Shown here: positions 6,005 to 10,379 of the stretch, piece by piece | Layout: every line of letters starts with the position of its first letter | Position numbering within the stretch: the stretch's first letter is position 1 | Source of the DNA: an uncultured Clostridia bacterium | GTDB taxonomy: Bacteria; Bacillota; Clostridia; TANB77; CAG-508 | Direction: 5' to 3' | DNA: 10,379 nucleotides | Assembly: GCA_934148985.1 (NCBI GenBank) | Contig: CAKPDO010000047.1 | Coordinates: 1 to 10,379, forward strand | Notes under the pieces: generated by a model | Database searches by the model: none | What the model saw: the letters and a program-made list of their open reading frames with translations, nothing else | Told to the model about the DNA's origin: nothing | Position numbers and translations under genes: made by a program

Positions 6005-7750
6005 ATGTACAGAACAAAAAATTTAGGAGAATTAAGAATTGAAAATGTAGGAGAAACAGTTGAACTAGCTGGTTGGATTCAAAAAATAAGAAATTTAGGC
6101 GCAATGATGTTTATAGACTTAAGAGATGAAGATGGAATAACACAAATAGTTATAAATGATGAAAAGTTACAATCTATTGCTAAAGAGCTTGTAAAGGAAA
6201 GTTGCATCCACATAGAGGGAAAAGTTGTGGAAAGAGCAAGTAAAAATCCTAAGATGCCAACAGGAGATATAGAAGTAATTGCAAGCAAAATAGAAGTATT
6301 AGGAAAATGTAAAGCAGAATTACCATTTGAAGTTAATTCTGAAGTTGAAGCAAGAGAGGATTTGAGATTAGAGTATAGATTTTTGGACTTAAGAAATGAA
6401 AAATTGCACAAAAATATTTTGCTTCGTTCAAAAATTTTAAAAGCATTTAGAGATAAAATGGATGAATTAGATTTTACAGAAATACAAACTCCAATACTTG
6501 CAAATTCATCTCCAGAGGGAGCAAGAGATTATCTAGTGCCAAGTAGATTAAATCCAGGAGAATTCTATGCACTTCCACAGGCCCCACAACAATTTAAACA
6601 GTTGCTTATGGTTTCTGGATTTAATAAATATTATCAAATAGCACCATGTTTCCGTGATGAAGACCCAAGAGCAGATAGGGCGCCAGGAGAATTTTATCAA
6701 TTGGACTTTGAGATGGCATTTAGTACACAAGAAGATGTTTTTAAAGTAATAGAAAATGTTGTACCATCTGTATTTAAAAAATTTACAGATTGGAAAGTTG
6801 ATGATGGAGAATTTGTGAGAATTCCATATAGAGAAGCCATGGAAAAGTATGGAATTGATAAACCAGATTTAAGAAATCCGCTAATAATACAAGATGTAAC
6901 AAATTTGTTTGAAAATACAGAATTTAACGCTTTTAAAGATAAAACTATAAAAATTATAATTGTGCCAGATGGGGCAACTCAAGGAAGAAAATTCTTTGAT
7001 AAAATGGGAGAATTTGCTGTAGAAGAATGTGGAGCAAAAGGTTTAGCATGGTCAAAATTAAATGAACAAGGTGAACTAGATGGCGGAATTGCAAAATTTA
7101 TAACACCAGAAATTTTACAAAACTTAAAAGCGAATTATGGATTAAAAGAAAATGCAAGTATGTTCTTTATTGCTGATGAATTAAAAACAGCTCAAAAAAT
7201 AGCTGGTCTAGTTAGAATAGAATTAGGAAAACGTTTAAATTTAATAGAAAAAAATGTTTATAAATTCTGTTTTATAGTAGATTTTCCTATGTATGAATTG
7301 TCTGATGAGGGAACAATAGATTTTTGCCATAACCCATTTTCAATGCCACAAGGAGGAATGGATGCACTTGAAAATATGAACCCATTAGATATTTTAGCAT
7401 ATCAATATGACCTTGTATGTAATGGATATGAAATGGCATCTGGAGCTGTTAGAAACCATAATCCAGAAATAATGGTTAAAGCATTTGAAATAGCAGGCTA
7501 TACAGAAGAAGATGTTAAAACAAAGTTCGGAGCACTTTATAATGCATTCCAATATGGAACTCCACCACATGCTGGAGCAGCTCCTGGAATCGACAGAATG
7601 GTTATGCTTATTGAAGATTCAACTAATATTAGAGAGGTTATAGCATTCCCTAAAAATAAAAGGGCAAGGGATTTACTTATGAGAGCACCTTCTAAGGTGT
7701 CAGATGAGCAACTTAAAGATGTTCACATTAAATTGGATATTGAAGAATAA
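6005..7750 (+). CDS. aspS: Aspartyl-tRNA synthetase
   Basis: This class II synthetase charges tRNA with aspartate in the cytoplasm. The 581 residues follow the bacterial layout: an N-terminal anticodon-binding OB domain (GWIQKIRNLGAMMFIDLRDE, 23-42), a class II core with motif 2 FRDEDPRADRAPGEFYQLDFE at 216-236, a GAD insertion domain at about 280-420, and motif 3 APGIDRMVML with Arg531. ATG 6005 follows AAGGAGGAG. Two motif variants stand out: GEFYQLDFEMAF where most Bacillota read PEFTQ(I/L)D, and HAGAAPGIDR where they read HGG.ALGLDR. Both are the forms I know from alphaproteobacterial AspRS. Leu31 lies where Leu rather than His is linked to discrimination against tRNA-Asn in Pseudomonas, so the enzyme may be discriminating; this is weak inference. 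It sits 101 bases after dus with the palindromic element between, and no clear promoter of its own. A terminator follows. Confidence 0.96.
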   Translation: MYRTKNLGELRIENVGETVELAGWIQKIRNLGAMMFIDLRDEDGITQIVINDEKLQSIAKELVKESCIHIEGKVVERASKNPKMPTGDIEVIASKIEVLGKCKAELPFEVNSEVEAREDLRLEYRFLDLRNEKLHKNILLRSKILKAFRDKMDELDFTEIQTPILANSSPEGARDYLVPSRLNPGEFYALPQAPQQFKQLLMVSGFNKYYQIAPCFRDEDPRADRAPGEFYQLDFEMAFSTQEDVFKVIENVVPSVFKKFTDWKVDDGEFVRIPYREAMEKYGIDKPDLRNPLIIQDVTNLFENTEFNAFKDKTIKIIIVPDGATQGRKFFDKMGEFAVEECGAKGLAWSKLNEQGELDGGIAKFITPEILQNLKANYGLKENASMFFIADELKTAQKIAGLVRIELGKRLNLIEKNVYKFCFIVDFPMYELSDEGTIDFCHNPFSMPQGGMDALENMNPLDILAYQYDLVCNGYEMASGAVRNHNPEIMVKAFEIAGYTEEDVKTKFGALYNAFQYGTPPHAGAAPGIDRMVMLIEDSTNIREVIAFPKNKRARDLLMRAPSKVSDEQLKDVHIKLDIEE

Positions 7751-7753
7751 AAT

Positions 7754-7794
7754 AAAAAAAGTTGAAACCAAATTATTTTGGTTTCAACTTTTTT
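7754..7794. terminator. Bidirectional intrinsic terminator between aspS and leuS
   Basis: A perfect 12-bp stem (GTTGAAACCAAA 7761-7772 with TTTGGTTTCAAC 7777-7788) closes a TTAT loop. It is flanked by seven A on the left and six T on the right, so it has the form of a rho-independent terminator on both strands. It lies just after the aspS stop and just before the leuS stop, which are convergent. Confidence 0.92.
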
Positions 7795-7795
7795 A

Positions 7796-10213
7796 CTATT
7801 TTACAACCACATTGTAAATTTTATTTTTAACATAAATTTCCTTAACAATATTTTTACCATCAAGTTTACTTTCAATAGCAGAATGAACTTTTTCTTTAAC
7901 AGAAGCTTCATCTTCATCTAAGAAAATAGTAATATTAGCTTTAAGTTTACCATTAATTTGAACAGGCAAAGTAATTTCATCATCAATAGTTTTAGATTCA
8001 TCAAAATCAGGCCAGTTGTAAGTTGAAATATCAGCTTCAAATCCAATTAGCTTATTTAATTCCTCAGAAATATGAGGAGCAAAAGGATTTAATAAAGTTA
8101 AAAATACTTTAAATTCAGCTTTGTTAATTCTCTTTAACTTATAAAACTCATTTACCATTGTCATAAAAGTAGAAATACAAGTATTGAATTTCATTTCTTC
8201 AATATCATTTGATACTTTTTTAATAGCTTTATTCATCATTTTTTCAGTTTCAGGAGTAAATTTATCTCCATCTACTAAAAATTCTTGCATGTTCCATACT
8301 CTATCTAAGAATTTGCCACATCCACGAATACTATCCATAGACCAAGCTGCTGTTTGGTCAAATGGTCCCATAAACATTTCGTATACTCTAAAAGTATCAG
8401 CTCCAAATTCTTCTACAATATCATCAGGGTTGATGACATTTCCTTTAGATTTTGACATTTTTTCTCCATTTGTTCCCAAAATCATACCATGTGAAGTTCT
8501 TTTTGCATATGGTTCTTTATTTGGAACGACACCGATATCATATAAAAATTTATGCCAAAATCTTGAATATAATAAGTGAAGTGTTGTGTGTTCCATTCCA
8601 CCATTATACCAATCAATTTGTCCCCAATAGTTTAGAGCCTCTTTTGAAGCTAGCTCATTATTATTATGTGGGTCCATATATCTTAAGAAATACCAAGATG
8701 AACCAGCCCATTGAGGCATTGTATCTGTTTCACGTTTTGCTGGTTTTCCACATTTTGGACAAGTAGTATTTATCCAAGAATCAAGTTTAGCAAGTGGGGA
8801 TTCACCGTTTTCTCCAGGCTTAAAGTCATCTATTTCTGGAAGTGTAAGAGGCAAATCTTTTTCATCAATAGGTTGCCATCCACAACATTCACAGTAAACC
8901 ATTGGTATTGGTTCTCCCCAATATCTTTGACGAGAAAATACCCAATCACGAAGTTTGTAATTTACCTTTTTAGAACCAATTTTGTTTTCTTCCAAGTATT
9001 CTATAACTTTCTTTTTAGCATCTGTAACAGATAATCCATCTAAAAATCCAGAATTTATAAGAATGCCAGTTTCAACATCTGTAAATGCTTCTTTACTTAA
9101 ATCTACTTCTACATTATCATTAGATTTTACAACCTGAATAATAGGTAGGTTAAATTTAGTTGCAAACTCAAAGTCCCTTGTATCATGAGCTGGAACAGCC
9201 ATTATAGCACCTGTTCCATAACTTGATAAAACATAATCTGAAATCCAAATAGGAATTTCTTTATTAGTTAATGGATTTATTGCTTTAATTCCTTTTATCT
9301 CAACACCTGTTTTATCTTTATTAATTTCTGAACGCTCAAAGTCGGATTTTAAAGCGGCTTTTTTCTTATAATCTTCTATTTCATCTAGGTTAGATATTTT
9401 GTCTTCCAATTCTTGTATTAGATGATGCTCTGGGGCAATAACCATATATGTTGCACCAAATAGTGTGTCTGGTCTTGTTGTGTAAACTGTAAGTTCTTCA
9501 TTAGAATTAGCAATTTTAAATTTAACTTCGGCTCCTTCTGACCTTCCTATCCAATTTCGTTGTTGTGTTTTTATTTTGTCTAAAAAGTCAACATCATCTA
9601 AATCATCAATTAATCTTTGAGCATATTCTGTAATTTTAAGCATCCATTCAGATTTTTCCTTTTGAACAACAGGACTTCCACATCTTTCACAAACTCCGTT
9701 TACGACTTCTTCGTTTGCTAAACCGACTTTACATCCTGTACAGAAGTTAATTGGCATTGTAGCTTTATATGCTAACCCTTTTTTAAATAGTTGAATAAAA
9801 ATCCATTGAGTCCATTTATAATAATTTGGGTCTGTTGTATCAACAACTCTTGACCAATCAAATGAAAATCCTAGTGATTTTAATTGTTCTGTAAAATGTG
9901 CTATATTTTTTGCTGTTGTAATTTTAGGATGTACATTTGTTTTTATTGCATAATTTTCTGCTGGAAGTCCAAATGCATCAAATCCTATTGGATATAGGAC
10001 ATTATACCCTTGCAATCTTCTTTTTCTTGCAATTATATCTATTGCTGTATAACTACGTGGATGCCCAACATGTAATCCTTGTCCAGAAGGATATGGAAAT
10101 TCTATTAAGCCATACCATTTTTTCATGTTATAATCATTTTTAGCATTAAATGTTCCATTCTTTTCCCATTTATTTTGCCATTTTTTTTCTATATTTTTAA
10201 AATCATAAGACAT
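7796..10213 (-). CDS. leuS: Leucyl-tRNA synthetase
   Basis: This class I synthetase charges tRNA-Leu and edits mischarged products. The start chosen is ATG 10213 (MSYDFKNIEKKWQ), preceded by AGAGGAGA on the minus strand. The frame is open for 11 more codons to 10246, but that stretch lies in the promoter region and does not resemble the family. The 805-residue product has the HIGH-type signature YPSGQGLHVGH (HVGH at 48-51), Cys pairs of zinc-binding form (CTGCKVG...CERCG), the editing domain CP1 with YTTRPDTLFGATY and GTGAIMAVPAHDTRD, a second Cys cluster (CECCGW and CPKCGKP), the leucine-specific WYNGGMEHTTLHLLYSRFW segment, and the KMSKS loop EKMSKSKGNVINPDD. The anticodon-binding domain and the C-terminal domain (VQINGKLKANITIFLD) are complete. 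Length is in the usual bacterial range. It is convergent with aspS. Confidence 0.97.
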   Translation of the reverse strand: MSYDFKNIEKKWQNKWEKNGTFNAKNDYNMKKWYGLIEFPYPSGQGLHVGHPRSYTAIDIIARKRRLQGYNVLYPIGFDAFGLPAENYAIKTNVHPKITTAKNIAHFTEQLKSLGFSFDWSRVVDTTDPNYYKWTQWIFIQLFKKGLAYKATMPINFCTGCKVGLANEEVVNGVCERCGSPVVQKEKSEWMLKITEYAQRLIDDLDDVDFLDKIKTQQRNWIGRSEGAEVKFKIANSNEELTVYTTRPDTLFGATYMVIAPEHHLIQELEDKISNLDEIEDYKKKAALKSDFERSEINKDKTGVEIKGIKAINPLTNKEIPIWISDYVLSSYGTGAIMAVPAHDTRDFEFATKFNLPIIQVVKSNDNVEVDLSKEAFTDVETGILINSGFLDGLSVTDAKKKVIEYLEENKIGSKKVNYKLRDWVFSRQRYWGEPIPMVYCECCGWQPIDEKDLPLTLPEIDDFKPGENGESPLAKLDSWINTTCPKCGKPAKRETDTMPQWAGSSWYFLRYMDPHNNNELASKEALNYWGQIDWYNGGMEHTTLHLLYSRFWHKFLYDIGVVPNKEPYAKRTSHGMILGTNGEKMSKSKGNVINPDDIVEEFGADTFRVYEMFMGPFDQTAAWSMDSIRGCGKFLDRVWNMQEFLVDGDKFTPETEKMMNKAIKKVSNDIEEMKFNTCISTFMTMVNEFYKLKRINKAEFKVFLTLLNPFAPHISEELNKLIGFEADISTYNWPDFDESKTIDDEITLPVQINGKLKANITIFLDEDEASVKEKVHSAIESKLDGKNIVKEIYVKNKIYNVVVK

Positions 10214-10244
10214 AAGTATTCTCCTCTCAATATGTAGTAGTAGC

Positions 10245-10272
10245 ATTATATCACAGATGGGCGTAAAGTCAA
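10245..10272 (-). promoter_or_regulatory. leuS promoter with extended -10
   Basis: Read on the minus strand, TTGACT (10272-10267) is followed after 16 bases by a perfect TATAAT (10250-10245) preceded by TGA, an extended -10 element. Transcription would start near 10238, only about 25 bases before ATG 10213, with AGAGGAGA inside. No T-box leader can fit in so short a leader. The remaining bases to 10379 hold no gene I can support. Confidence 0.8.
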
Positions 10273-10379
10273 GAGATTTAAAAGAGATGAGTCTAATAAA
10301 AATGTAGGTTAGTCAATCATATATCACACTTTTTTGAAAAATATATACTTTGAGTACCCTATACTGTTAATAACGATTC

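Noticed and set aside
10214..10246. Upstream start of leuS at 10246
   Set aside because: It would begin inside the -10 element of the predicted promoter. The extra residues are not family-like, and ATG 10213 has a strong ribosome binding site.

Overview
This window comes from a very AT-rich bacterium that uses the standard code, most likely an uncultured low-GC Bacillota (Clostridia-like, possibly gut). The basis is A-rich codon use, strong AGGAGG-type ribosome binding sites, a minD-minE-rodA block of clostridial type, and a typical bacterial leuS. The taxonomic placement is inference.

Region 1 (1-1240) is an accessory region in decay. It opens inside a reverse transcriptase gene whose motifs (a KMDVSKYFDSI block, an IGNYTSQ block, a YLDD box and a C-terminal GH...YADTYNL block) are those of a diversity-generating retroelement (DGR). 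The gene is broken by a 24-bp tandem duplication, a one-base insertion and a CT dinucleotide duplication. Just downstream (657-794) lies an AAC/AAT-rich, locally GC-richer stretch. Read in one frame it gives RGG...NNNA...NRNNNNPNN, the signature of a DGR template repeat of the C-type-lectin / formylglycine-generating-enzyme-fold class. No target gene is in the window. A small possible OB-fold ORF follows.

Region 2 (1310-2371) holds a small helical protein gene and a convergent XRE-type regulator. Their stop codons lie in the two arms of one palindrome. A 312-base AT-rich spacer then carries the regulator's upstream region, a widely spaced 12-bp inverted repeat and a strong promoter for the next operon.

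Region 3 (2305-7794) is a rightward gene string: minD, minE (with an unusual charged tail of about 90 residues), rodA (frameshifted near its 3' end, overlapping minE by 11 bases), a dusB-like tRNA-dihydrouridine synthase and aspS. MinD and MinE would set the position of the division site, RodA would polymerise peptidoglycan glycan strands, and Dus and AspRS act on tRNA. minC is not adjacent. A 94-bp element with 29-bp inverted arms sits between dus and aspS and supplies the last codons and stop of dus. The aspS product carries motif variants more typical of alphaproteobacterial enzymes.

Region 4 (7796-10379) holds leuS on the minus strand, convergent with aspS across a bidirectional terminator. 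It has its own extended -10 promoter and a leader of only about 25 nt.

The most interesting item is the decayed DGR with its candidate template repeat at 3-794. It belongs to a known class of system, but it appears to be a relic here.
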